Notes: a model not told the origin generated them from the sequence alone. DNA of 12,608 nt from Haplosporangium gracile (GCA_015499985.1 JAAAUF010001087.1:1-12608); one strand, 5' to 3'. Counted from the first letter of the stretch, positions 1 through 9,071 are shown. A program made the numbers and translations.

Positions 1-23
1 AAAAAAAAAAAAAAAAAAAAAAA
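1..23. repeat. Poly(A) tract at the window edge
   Basis: An uninterrupted run of 23 A starts the window. It lies downstream of the minus-strand zinc-finger gene, where it reads as poly(T), so it is not that gene's poly(A) tail. It is most likely a simple-sequence tract. Confidence 0.9.
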
Positions 24-143
24 GAGTGTATAGTAGTAAAATAGAGTGATTTACATATAGAAAAAGGAGTAGAACAACAAAAATGGTAAGCAACTGGATA
101 AAAGAATGCTGTGAAAATGTGGGTGTTCATGAATGTTGCGATC

Positions 144-3100
144 TTATTGTCGCGTATCACGGTATCGAAATGGAGGGGTGGACCTGTCGTCGTCTGGGTA
201 GTCAGACCGCGAAGAGCGTCTTGTAGTCTCTCGATCCTGTTCCTGGTAGTGCAGTCCATCCTGATGCTGATACCGATTGTGTTGGTGGTGGTCAACTTCG
301 TAGTCCATGTCATTGCCACTACCCCTTCGCGATCCAAATTCATAATGCCGTTGCTGTTGTTGATGCTGCTGATTCGGATAATCATGCTGTTGCTGATAAT
401 GGTACATATCCTCCCGATATTGGCCCGAATGCCGGTGCTGACGAGACGAATAATGCTGGCCCTGCTGCTGCGGTGGTTGAGACGAAAAAGTAAACCGATG
501 ATCCTGAGGCAAATACGGATCCTGAGGAGAAACAGGTCCCGGAGGAGGGGGAGGCGCCGGTCGTGTCCCTAATGGCGGAGAAGTGACGCCCAACCTTCCT
601 TGGTTACTGTTATTGCTGCTACTGTTTTTGTTGTCCCCAGCGAGTTCCCAGAAGCTAGCCATCGTCAAGGCAGCCTCACGACGCTGCCTCATATCATCAT
701 TCTCATCCTCATCATCTCCCACTTGAGTCCCTGATCTTCTTGTTGGTGGCAGCGGTGGTCGAGAAGACGAAGGAGAAGAAGAAGAAGACACAGGGACATC
801 AGCAGAACCATCAGCGGCGACAGACGCTCTAGTGCTCCTGTTCCTGTTACCACTCCCACTAGCACTAGAAGCAGCAGGACTGGTCATGGACTGCTGCGTA
901 GATGACGATGACGCTGGTAATGAGGAGGTTGATTTGTTCCCTGTCCGAGTATTATAAGCTGTGACAGTTGTTGATGTCGCACCAGCTATTGATTCGGCCG
1001 ATTCGTTGTTATTATTACTTTTGTTGTTGCTGCTGTTCTTGCCCGTCGTTGTTGTTGTCGTTACTGCTGCTGGAGGTCGTACATCTAAAACATTAAGATT
1101 CAAATGAAATCGTTAGTAAGGTTTGTTAGTTTGCTATACTGTGCAAAGTGAGGCTAAGAGAAGGATCGGGGCACGAGAGAGACGGAAAGGGAGAGATGAA
1201 GTGGAGCGAAAGAAGTAGTGGACCAATATAAGACAGAAAAAGTATAAAAAAAATCCCGGGGCACAGAATAGAAAGAAGAGGAGAAACGAACCGCTGTGAG
1301 TGGTGCGTTGATGGGTGATGAGCCGGGCTAGTTGAGTGTAAGTCGCTCCACAGCCTTCATGACGACATACGAAAGGTCGAAGGCCTTGATCTGAGTGCAC
1401 AACGCGATGGTGTGACAACGACGATGACTATATAAACAAGCAAACAAGCACATAAATAGAAAAAAAGAGAGGAAGGGATGGATTAGAAGGAAGGAAGGTA
1501 GGAAGGAAGGTAGGAAGGAACAGGGAATAAACATAACGTATGCGATGCTCCATTTTTGGTGCAAGATGACACGCATGCACGTAAACACACGAAAAAAACA
1601 AGAGGGAGAGGGAGAAGAGATCGTTTTAACTCAAAGCGCACCAACTACAAACAAAAATCAATAACGACAACAAACAAAACAAATAAAGCAATGCGCGATG
1701 CAAAATAACGAAAAGATAAGCAATTGGACATACGGTGTGAAAGGCCTTGGTGCACCCGGGGTAGTCGCACGGGTAAGGAGGTTTGCCCGAGTGGATGCGG
1801 ATGTGTGTCGATAACCTTGACTCGCTCGAGAACTCCTTCCCACATCGAGGGAATGTGCAACGAATCCTTATCAAGTCAAAAATAAAATAAAGGAGAGAAG
1901 TTAGAAAAGGAGCATCGCGTTATGCAAATGGACGTGGTCGATGGTGATACAAGCAGCACAAACAATGCCCAAGTGAACAATGAGGTGAAAGAGATGAAAG
2001 TGTTTTTTTTTTGTATGGGCGTTGACATCATTGAACAGTTAAGCCGCACATACACACCACACACCACACACCACACACCACACACCGACAACCTTAATTA
2101 GCGCAAAGAGAAGAGAAGAAGGAGTAGGAGACGAGACGGGGGGGAGGGACTGACGCGCATTGTCCCCAGCTCGACCAGTCAGAAAAGAGGAGTAAAAAAT
2201 CCAAGAAAAAAAAATACCGTTCTAAAACAAAATAGGCTAGAGCATCTTCTTTTCTTTTTTTTTTTTTTGCGGTCTACACATATCTATCCCTCTGCAAAAA
2301 TCTCTCTTTCCCTTCTGTCCACTTATTGCCCAGTCGTCCTATTAATTAGACTCAACAATAACCGGAATAATATTCGAGAAAAGTATGCCAAAGAGAGATG
2401 AAGAAAAAATAAAGAAAAGTGAAAGCCTTTTTTTTCTATTCGTTTCTTTTCCTTTTGTGTACACGACTCAATGTATTATTTTGAGAGCGTTGGGCGGATG
2501 TGACGTTGCATGAGATCGGGGGGATCGGGCACACTGCTCAATTCTCCAATCAAACACCTTTATAACATTTGAATTGGGAATCTGAAAGAAAAGGGGAAAA
2601 AAAATTGTGAAGAAAAGGGGGGAGAGGGAAGGGAAAAAGGGAGGGAGACAGAAGAGGAGGGAGAGGGAGGGAGGAATGGGGGAGTGGGGAAAGTGAGAAA
2701 AAAAGATAAAGAAAGAGAGACTTACTTTCCGTCGCCACTTCGTTCAAATGTCAATGGAACACCTATTCCATTCGCTGGGGTCGTTGCTTGTGTTTGTGTT
2801 AAAGTCTTTGCTGCTCTTGACAATGCGGATGATGGTGATGATGCTGCTGCAACAAGTGATCCAGGCTCAGTTGGGTTGGTCTCAATCCTGCTGCTACTGC
2901 CAATGCTACTGCCACTGTTCCTGCGATCTTGTGGTTGTTGTCTGTATTGTTGTTGTTGCTGTTGTTGTGTTTGTGTTTGTGTCTGTTGAACCGGGTCCCT
3001 GAATAAACTCTGCTGTTGTTGCTGTTGCTGTTGTTGGCGCTGCTGACCGCCGCTTTGTCGAAGGGAAGAGAGATCGCCCGACTCCTGAATCTGATCAAAC

Positions 3101-4011
3101 AGAGGACGTCGTCTTTTGGCTGCACCTGCACTCTTATTATTACTACCGCTGTTGCTCATGCCACCACCACCACCACCACTACCACTTCCACCGCCTCCAG
3201 TAGTACTCATTGATATAAGAGTGCTGCTGCCGTTGCTAGTCGTGTTGCTGTTACTTGTCCCGCTGCTCCCTCCACCCCCTTCCTCATCATCGTCCCTACC
3301 ATCCTCCAACTCATCTGAATCTTGTTGTTGGTGGCTGTTGGATCCAAACGAAGTAGGTTTGGCGAATGATGGTGTGGGTGACTTTTTAAGGTATTTGCGT
3401 TTTGTTCTCGGCGACGTCAATTGCTCGCGTTGCAGTTGCTCTTGTTGATGCTGCTGCCGTTGCATGTGTTGCTGCTGCTGGCGATAGTGGTGTTGCTGGC
3501 GCTGCTGCTGGTAGTGGTGATAATCTTGGTCCATTCGATCGTCACTTTCCACTGCAGGAAAGTAGATGTTCTCCCATGACGGTCGAGAATGAAGACCAGG
3601 CCGAGTGACGTGATGGTGACGATACTGCAGAGATCCTCTTCCTTCTTCTCCTCCACCACCACCACCGCCATCGGATGGATAATCGTGTCGCGGCGAAAGC
3701 TGTTGGTTGTGATAATACTGGTGACCGCCTTCAATATTCAGAGTCGCCAATCCTCCCAGTTGCTCGACTGAGCTAGTTCGATCATGACGGTTAATAGTGG
3801 ACTTGATGAACTCTTGTCGATCGGCATCTCTTCCATCGGTTCTCTTGTCGTGATAGTGTTGTTGTTGTTGCTGGTGGCTGCGGAATGTTGAAGTGGCGTT
3901 GTCGTAGCTGTTAGGATGAGTTGAATCGGTATGTGCGGTTGTGGGCTCAGGAGGAGAAGGAGCCTGTTCAAAATCTGATCCAAGAGGATTGAGCAACCGG
4001 GAGAGATCCAT
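144..4011 (-). CDS. C2H2 zinc-finger transcription factor, polyQ-rich, four exons
   Basis: Predicted sequence-specific DNA-binding regulator of 831 residues, acting in the nucleus. Exons on the minus strand are 4011-2726, 1866-1734, 1427-1292 and 1084-144, stop TAA. Junctions keep frame: AA|G (Lys429), a phase-0 join after Thr473, and G|AT (Asp519). Three fingers lie at about residues 432-454 (C-x4-C-x12-H-x3-H), 462-484 (C-x4-C-x12-H-x3-H) and 494-517 (C-x4-C-x12-H-x4-H), and the second is completed only by splicing. The linker SGKPPYPC resembles the classic TGEKPY linker. The N-terminal arm (1-428) is rich in Q, S, G and H, with polyQ near 326-334 and 349-355, polyG near 115-121 and 273-284, and basic clusters TKRKYLKK (203-210) and AKRRR (298-302) that could be nuclear localisation signals. 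The C-terminal arm is Ser/Gln/Asn-rich. Start chosen at the first ATG of the long open exon ([10 protein letters not shown]). The DNA target is unknown; a missed small exon in the long first intron is possible. Confidence 0.87.
1085..1291 (-). other. Third intron of the zinc-finger gene (207 nt)
   Basis: The donor is GTTCGT, starting at 1291, which is weaker than the other donors in this gene. The acceptor is TTTTAG ending at 1085. A TACTAAC branch point identical to the yeast consensus lies about 25-30 nt upstream of the acceptor, with a second CTAAC further up. Splicing gives G|AT (Asp) and links the last finger to the low-complexity C-terminal arm. Confidence 0.8.
1428..1733 (-). other. 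Second intron of the zinc-finger gene (306 nt)
   Basis: The donor is GTATGT at 1733-1728 and the acceptor is TATAG ending at 1428. The intron interrupts finger two between its cysteines and histidines, and removing it restores an exact C-x4-C-x12-H-x3-H spacing. It contains a GGAAGG-type purine repeat on the plus strand around 1485-1520. A TCTAATC branch-like site lies near 1471-1477. Confidence 0.85.
1867..2725 (-). other. Long first intron of the zinc-finger gene (859 nt)
   Basis: The donor reads GTAAGT at 2725-2720 and the acceptor is AAG ending at 1867, an unusual but permitted 3' site. Splicing joins AA to G and gives Lys-Ile-Arg leading straight into the first finger, which supports the junction. 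The interior is low complexity: homopurine runs around 2580-2720, poly-T near 2250-2267, and a heptamer repeat at 2052-2086. I see no coding exon inside, but a very small one cannot be excluded by eye. Confidence 0.75.
2052..2086. repeat. Heptamer tandem repeat (ACACACC)5
   Basis: Five exact copies of the 7-nt unit ACACACC lie inside the long zinc-finger intron. It is a microsatellite of pure strand asymmetry (no G or T on the plus strand). No function is inferred. Confidence 0.9.
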
Positions 4012-4683
4012 AAGCGCAAGGGTTTCTTTGGCTTTTTTTCGCCCCTTCTTTTTCTTCGTCTTGTCAATCCAACGTGAGGATGGATTAAAAAGAAAGAGAG
4101 AGAGAGAGAGAAAATAAATAAATAAAGGGATGGATGGACCTGAAAAAGAAAAAATATTTGTTTTGTTAGTTTTGTTCGTTATCTTGAGGGCGCGCGGGAG
4201 GGAGGGAGGAAGAGAAGGAAAGGAAGAAAGAAACTAAAAAAAGAGGAGGGAGAAAAAGAGAAGGGAAGAAGAGAAGGAAAAAAAAAAAAAAAAAGGCGGA
4301 AGAGTGAAAAGGAAATGTCAAATAATCGACGGATGAGATGGAGGGAGGAAAACGAAGTGACGACGAGAGACGATCAAAAACGATACTAAAAAGAACTCTT
4401 TCTATTTCGGGGAAGATGGACGATGGAAGGGATGAAAAATATTCACTCGATTCAAGGAGTAGATTTAGACCTTGGAAAGGTATTGCCCGTTTGTTTATTG
4501 CTGGCAACAGGTTTATGAACCACCTTGTTGATTGAAGGATTATTCCGCACCCAAACAAAACGTGAAAACGTGATAAAAAAAAAAGGCGTAGACAACATTT
4601 TCACGCTTCCACACTTTCACACACACATATGTACACACACTACCCCCATACAAACACAAACAGAGCGGCACTTGTATTCATCG

Positions 4684-4710
4684 CCACCACCACCACCACC
4701 ACCACCACCA
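4684..4710. repeat. (CCA)9 microsatellite
   Basis: Nine consecutive CCA triplets in non-coding DNA upstream of the zinc-finger gene. The reading frames across it encode only homopolymer runs (Pro, His or Thr), so it is treated as a simple repeat and not as coding sequence. Confidence 0.92.
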
Positions 4711-4828
4711 CAGTTCAAAGCAGCGGGCGATCGCTCTCTCTCTCCCACACTTTCTTTCCTTCTCTCTCTCACTGCCTCTCTTTCTGCCATCCTTCCATTC
4801 CTTCAGCAAGCACTAGCGTGAAAATTGG

Positions 4829-4847
4829 AAAAAAAAAAAAAAAAAAA
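4829..4847. repeat. Poly(A) run
   Basis: Nineteen consecutive A residues in intergenic DNA. No flanking target-site duplication or upstream reverse-transcribed gene is visible, so there is no reason to call it a retrotransposed tail. Confidence 0.85.
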
Positions 4848-5112
4848 TGAAAAAGTTCGCGACACCAATCGAGGCCATCCATTTTTCTAAACCTACTAGT
4901 GAAGAAGGGGTAAGAACAAGGCAAGGGAGCACAAAAGACAAAAAAAAACAACCGACACCCAGCCACGATGAGCAGTTCCGGTCGGTCGGACCTGCTCTCC
5001 CATCCTCTCCCAATTATTTACTTGCTGGAAAAAATGAGCATTTCTGGCTAGCGAGTTTTCTCGTGAAGCTTTAGTCCACTTTTCCATAAAGGAGAAAAAA
5101 GGAAAGGAAAGA

Positions 5113-5469
5113 ATGGGTGTATGTAAACAAGGGACAAGTAGACACCAAAAATATAACGATGGAATAGTCTGTCGACTTTTTAACATCTCCAAGGTGTCAT
5201 TCACTCACTCCATCGCCTCCTTCCTTTTGTCTATGTTGGGAATGAATTGTCTTGGCGTTTTGCCGGAATGGCCAATGGCGACATTGGACCTGCGGAGTAG
5301 TCGTTGGCGAAACAAATTGGCGAAGCGTGTCATAGCTTATGATAACATTGAAGGAGGATCAATGGAAGGGGACTATAGGTCAATGGAGGGGGATTATATG
5401 TCAATGGATCGTGGCATGTTGCTATGTACTATCATCATGATCATGGGGCGTATACGCAGGTGTACGTGA
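5113..5469 (+). CDS. Unrecognised small ORF with a 21-nt tandem repeat (doubtful)
   Basis: An open frame of 118 codons whose function I do not recognise. It has a moderately hydrophobic segment at residues 31-50, a basic stretch (RSSRWRNKLAKR) and then a repeated SMEGDY motif caused by a 21-nt DNA repeat. After the repeat the current frame becomes Cys/Ile/Met-rich. The neighbouring frame reads a plausible His/Tyr-rich tail (MYYHHDHGAYTQVYVN) that also ends at a stop near 5470. It may therefore be the last exon of a decayed or spliced gene with a frameshift near 5405-5415. No promoter, conserved domain or splice partner is seen. Chance ORF is the main alternative. Confidence 0.18.
   Translation: MGVCKQGTSRHQKYNDGIVCRLFNISKVSFTHSIASFLLSMLGMNCLGVLPEWPMATLDLRSSRWRNKLAKRVIAYDNIEGGSMEGDYRSMEGDYMSMDRGMLLCTIIMIMGRIRRCT
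5359..5414 (+). repeat. 21-nt tandem repeat, about 2.6 copies
   Basis: Units begin with TCAATGGA at 5359, 5380 and 5401. The first two are 21 nt each with four differences, and the third is partial. The period is a multiple of three and preserves an SMEGDY-like hexapeptide plus one residue in the plus frame, which is weak support for past coding. Confidence 0.7.
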
Positions 5470-5831
5470 ATTAGAAGTAAAGAAAGTATGGGCACCCTAG
5501 GTTTAGCGCGATTGGTAAGACAAGGGTTTGACGGCAAGAAGAACACCCAAATGCAAAGAGAGAGAGAGTGAGAGTGACAGAGTCGTAGACGTCGTTCTTT
5601 TCTCTTTCTATCCTCTCTCTGTGTCAAGGGGGAGGGGGTCAGACAACAGGACAAAAAAAACATTGTCCACCCAAACGGGGAAGCAATGACGACATTCACG
5701 TGACCACAGGAAAATCTTGATAGTGATGGCCTTAATGAGAGTGGCATTCCTTCTTACTTCACTGCTACTGCCACTGCCCGTAAGGCATCAACCACTAATT
5801 ACATCGTTGCATTATTATTCTCTATTGCCGA

Positions 5832-5837
5832 TTTATT
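5832..5837 (-). terminator. Candidate polyadenylation signal for the flavin-reductase-like gene
   Basis: AATAAA on the minus strand, about 70 nt beyond the TAG stop at 5909-5907. Spacing and sequence fit a eukaryotic cleavage/polyadenylation signal. The hexamer alone is weak evidence in AT-rich DNA. Confidence 0.4.
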
Positions 5838-5906
5838 TATTGCCATAGCTTTGCTTAGCTTGGCATAACGACACACCTCCCGCTTAAAAATAAAAAAAAA
5901 CATAGC

Positions 5907-7027
5907 CTAAAGTATCCGCCGCCCAACATGGCGATAAGACCGATCATGATACAACAACGGCTCCTTCTCGTCCGGGATCTGTCCATGAAGCACTTTCTCC
6001 ACATGCCCAATCCACATCTCATGGTCTCCTACAACCATCACCTGGTGGGTCCGACACCGGATCGCGCCCAATGTGTTCTTGAGTACTGGAAGGTTGGATT
6101 CTGGGTCTGTGGTGTATCCTAGCACCTCGAACGGGTCTGGTTCTCCCGACGGTGTTGTTGGCGTCGTTGGTATAGTAGTATCTAAAATGGAGTTGTTGCT
6201 GTTGTAAGCAGATGAGGGGAGTATGGTTTGTCGACTGACTTCGGCGACCAATTCCTCAATATCTTTGTCCTCCGGCTTCTTTGCCCGTACTATTCCTGCT
6301 CCTGCTCCTGCTCCTGATCCACTTCCACTTCCAGTTTCAAGTAACGCCTTGCTAACGGCCGGTGGAGGAGCAACCGACGACGAAAATGCGACCGAATGGG
6401 CAATCTGCTCCGAGGACAAGAACTGGATCACGAATTGGTCGGATTCGTGCAGGACTGTAGATGCTCTTGAAGGAAGTTTGACACAGAAGGAGACCAGGGG
6501 GATGGGTTGAAGCGAGATGGAAGAGAAGGACGAGATTGTGATTCCGCGGCGGAGGGTGGGGTCCTCTGGCGAGCATGTTGACACCACCACGACTGTATGA
6601 GTGCAAATGAAGAAAGGAGGAAGAGACGTACGTTAGGAATAAAAAGACATTTCTTTTCCTGTAGGCAATGATGTTCAGTTTGGACGCTGTCGAACGTTGA
6701 CGTTGACGTTGATGGACGCCGCTGAACGTTGTGACAGTGAGGGGGAGGCGTACCTGGGAAGGGGACCTTCCTGAGGACCTTGCGGAACTTTTCAGAAGTA
6801 GCCTGACCTTCATCACTTGCTACCACTACTGATGCTGGTGTTGGTGCCGGCTCGGCGGTATAAAAACGGTGGCGCACGTGCCGCGCAGCAGGAACCGAAG
6901 AACGCGTCGTTGATGTTGGTGTAACTGATCTGCATGCATTCAGCAATGTTAACGTCCTTGTTTTGGAGCATGACGAGACTGAGTGTGCGAGAGAGGACGT
7001 CCAAGCGTATGTCCGTGGTAGTAGCAT
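5907..7027 (-). CDS. Flavin reductase-like domain protein, probably mitochondrial
   Basis: Two exons on the minus strand, 7027-6754 and 6592-5907, give 319 residues ending in TAG. The fold expected is the FMN-binding split barrel of the flavin reductase-like family, which binds FMN or FAD and passes reducing power from NAD(P)H; the physiological partner is unknown. Family-like signatures are KFRKVLRKVPFPVVVVST (spanning the splice junction at Val92), RRGITISSFSSISLQPIPLVSF (about 107-128), VIQFLSSEQIAHSVAF, LPVLKNTLGAIRCR, VVGDHEMWIGHV (278-289) and PLLYHDRSYR near the C terminus. Residues 1-58 are rich in Arg, Ser and Thr, have no acidic residue and end in RHRFYTAE, typical of a mitochondrial targeting peptide. 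An insertion of about 80 residues (163-242), including an alternating GS/GA run, splits the barrel domain. The start is the first ATG of the exon and keeps the presequence. Confidence 0.87.
6593..6753 (-). other. Intron of the flavin-reductase-like gene (161 nt)
   Basis: The donor is CCCAG|GTACGC at 6753 and the acceptor is ATACAG ending at 6593. A TCCTAACG branch-like site lies at about 6633-6640. The spliced codon G|TC gives Val and produces the hydrophobic strand PFPVVVVST expected in the flavin reductase domain. Without splicing the frame runs through unrelated sequence. Confidence 0.88.
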
Positions 7028-7628
7028 CGTGAATGTGTAGAAGGAGCGTGTTGTAGGTATGCGGTGTGTGAGGAAGGTGGGTGTTAGTAAATGAAAGTAA
7101 GGGGTGTTCGAGTAATCTGATCTCTTGTTCTGGTTTTTGCAAAGCCCGGAGAAAACGGTGAGAAAGGGGAACGAAAGGAGAATGGGTGTGGCTTGAGCAC
7201 GGATCTGGATGTACCCTTAATAAGAATTTGCAAGAGGAACCAAAAAACGTGTGCAAGACAAAGGCAGTTGTGGGCGTTTTTCTCTCTTGTCTTTTTTTTC
7301 GGTTATTTTTGACATTAAATGTAGAAGTGGCAAGTATAGTACACCTTTTATTCTCTCCAGCAATGCTTAATAGATTCTCGCAAGCAACAGAAAACCAAGA
7401 AAAAGTGAGTGCTCAAGCAAGATAATCACGAACATTGTGGGCAAAAAGACAAGAGCACACAAGATGCAAATAATAAAATGGCTATTTTATTCGGCGAAGA
7501 GTGAAATGGTACTCGAATTCAAGCTCAATAAGGTGAAGGGGTTGTAATAATAAAGTACATACTAAAGAAAAGATGGTAATGCTAATAACGATGATAAAGA
7601 AAGAAAGAAAGAAGAAAGAGACAATTGC
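7028..7628. other. Intergenic region between the two minus-strand genes
   Basis: It should contain the 3' UTR of the UNC93-like locus (7629 downwards) and the promoter and leader of the flavin-reductase-like gene (7028 upwards). Apart from a candidate poly(A) signal at 7486-7491 I see no gene, RNA or repeat of note. A 79-codon plus-strand frame at 7186-7425 has no recognisable features. Confidence 0.6.
7486..7491 (-). terminator. Candidate polyadenylation signal for the UNC93-like locus
   Basis: AATAAA on the minus strand (AATAAAA in context), about 138 nt beyond the TAA at 7631-7629. It is a reasonable place for 3' end formation and suggests the locus kept its transcription-unit architecture. 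Confidence 0.4.
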
Positions 7629-8931
7629 TTAGGCGATGATCTCGTGCTTTCCATCGTCCTTATGCATGTCGTGTTCGGGGATAGGCTCATCGGAGTAGTC
7701 CTTAATGCGCATGGTCAAGAAGAAGGCTCCAGGGAGGGCAGCAATCAAGAGCGCAAAGCAGATGATCAACTCGGTCATGTGGGGGGTACCAGATGCGTTG
7801 ACTTTCCAAGCAATGGCAGCTCCCGAGGACTGGATGTACTTGTAGGAACCGGCGTAACGCGACAAGCCGGTTACACCGTTCGAGAGAGCACCCATCAATC
7901 AGTAGCAGTAAGTCTGCCAAGCGGCATCATTCAAGCCGTAAATCATGTACAAGAACAAGGGTCCGACGTAGGAGGCGCCTTCGGTGTAGTCGTGACTACC
8001 CTTGGGTGAGGAGATAGTGCATCCCTTCTGGAAGATGATGCCCTCGATCCAGGTGGCGACGAAGCAGGCGGTGATGATGATCAAGCCTCAGAGGGAACGG
8101 GTCTTGCGGTTGACGCTCTGGTAATCGAGGACACGGGCAAAGGACCAGGAGTCTCCGATCTGGGAGAACCAGTAAAAGATGTTGTTGAGAGACGATCGAG
8201 AACTGGTAAGAGTAGAACCAGTTGGAGGACAAGAACATAGGGCTGAGGACAATTATACGTCAGTCGAGGAAGAGCTCCATGACGGCAACGACCTCACCGA
8301 TCCAGGTGGAATAGGTCTGGATCTGGATCTTGTCTCCGTTTGAGTGAGCGGCCGAGGTAGAGGAACAGAGCGAGAGGGCAATGAGGGTACCGATGGCCAT
8401 GAGCGAGATGAAGACGATATAAGCCGCATCTCCAAGGGATTGGGCAACGACGACCTTGTTGTTGATCGCATAGGCAATGACAGATCCCAAGACAGCACCG
8501 GCGTTGAAGATGGCCTAGAAGTATCTAATAAACTTGTCTTTGTCGTGCTCACGAGAGTAGGCCATCATGATAGCGCCCAGGGCGATCCAGAGGAGACCAG
8601 CGCCGACACCGAGGAGACCACCGGCGGTGATGGTGAAGGCACCGTTCTTGGTATGGTTGTAGCAGAGAAGGGATCCGGCGTAGAGGACATAGGTAGCACA
8701 GGCAAGGAAAATGGTCCACTTGAGTCCAAGCTAGTTGTAGATGGCGCCGGCGAGGAGACCAAAAATGGCGAAGCAAGTGTAGAGGGCAACGTTGGCGATC
8801 TGGCCGACCTTGAAATCGATCTAACTACCGCTTCCGAGTGAGTTCAGAGCGTTGAACATACCGGGACAGCAGAAGCAGATAAAGCCGACGGCGATGACCT
8901 GGGCCAAAGGAGAGTTCCAGCGGATACTCAT
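7629..8931 (-). pseudogene. UNC93-like (DUF895) membrane transporter with six in-frame stops and a frameshift
   Basis: A full-length fungal UNC93-like, MFS-type integral membrane protein can be read from ATG 8931 (MSIRWNSPLAQVIAVGFICF) to TAA at 7631-7629. Recognisable blocks are FCCPGMFNALNSLGSGS, GGLLGVGAGLLWIALGA, AIFNAGAVLGSVIAYAIN, LSPMFLSSNWFYSYQF, LNNIFYWFSQIGDSW, GPLFLYMIYGLNDAAWQTYCY and LMGALSNGVTGLSRYAGSYK, plus a charged C-terminal tail. The frame is cut by TAG at 8823-8821, 8733-8731 and 8517-8515 and by TGA at 8262-8260, 8090-8088 and 7901-7899. A frame change near 8202-8195 appears to be a small deletion just after YQF, where the family has about nine more residues. Flanking sequence stays conserved and codons stay strongly C/G-ending. 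No intron is seen. Best read as a recent pseudogene; readthrough, RNA editing or base-call error remain possible. Confidence 0.85.
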
Positions 8932-9065
8932 TGTTGTTATGTGTGTTGTTGTTGGAAGGAAGGAAGGACGGGAGCAAGGGAAGGAGATAGAAGGGTGTGA
9001 AGAGGAGTGAAAGGAGAGGGTTGAGACTGATAGAGAACAAGAAAGGGCTTGGGCATGGCCTGGTG

Positions 9066-9071
9066 TTTATA
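9066..9071 (-). promoter_or_regulatory. Candidate TATA box of the UNC93-like locus
   Basis: TATAAA on the minus strand, about 135 nt upstream of the ATG at 8931 and followed by a pyrimidine-rich leader. Together with the strong codon bias this fits a gene that was highly expressed. Assignment rests on motif and spacing only. Confidence 0.45.

Larger units (their letters stand above)
4012..5906. other. Gene-poor intergenic region with simple repeats
   Basis: This stretch separates two minus-strand genes, so it should hold the zinc-finger promoter and leader (near 4012-4600) and the 3' end of the flavin-reductase gene (near 5830-5906). The plus strand at 4090-4300 is strongly purine-rich. There is a (CCA)9 microsatellite at 4684-4710, a CT-rich tract at 4735-4800, and a poly(A) run at 4829-4847. 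Open frames here are short and biased in composition, and none is recognisable. The best of them (5113-5469) is listed separately with low confidence. Confidence 0.7.

Noticed and set aside
2684..3608. Several plus-strand frames rich in Leu, Val, Cys and Pro
   Set aside because: They are antisense to the CAG/CAA, CAC and GGT repeats of the zinc-finger first exon and are homopolymer by-products.
4829..4847. Poly(A) run as a sign of a retrotransposed element
   Set aside because: No target-site duplication and no recognisable element upstream; similar runs occur elsewhere in the window.
5500..5545. tRNA-like A-box (TAGCGCGATTGG) followed by GGGTTTGACGG
   Set aside because: The second element follows far too closely and deviates from the B-box. 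No acceptor stem or anticodon arm can be drawn.
8344..8841. 165-codon plus-strand open frame rich in Glu, Gly and Asp
   Set aside because: It lies exactly antisense to the UNC93-like frame. The openness follows from the C/G-ending codon bias of the minus strand, and no domain is recognisable.
7629..8931. Nuclear genetic-code change (TAG = Gln, TGA = Trp) as the reason for the UNC93-like stops
   Set aside because: The flavin-reductase-like gene ends in TAG just where its family ends, intact CAG and TGG codons are common in the same locus, and a code change would not explain the frameshift.
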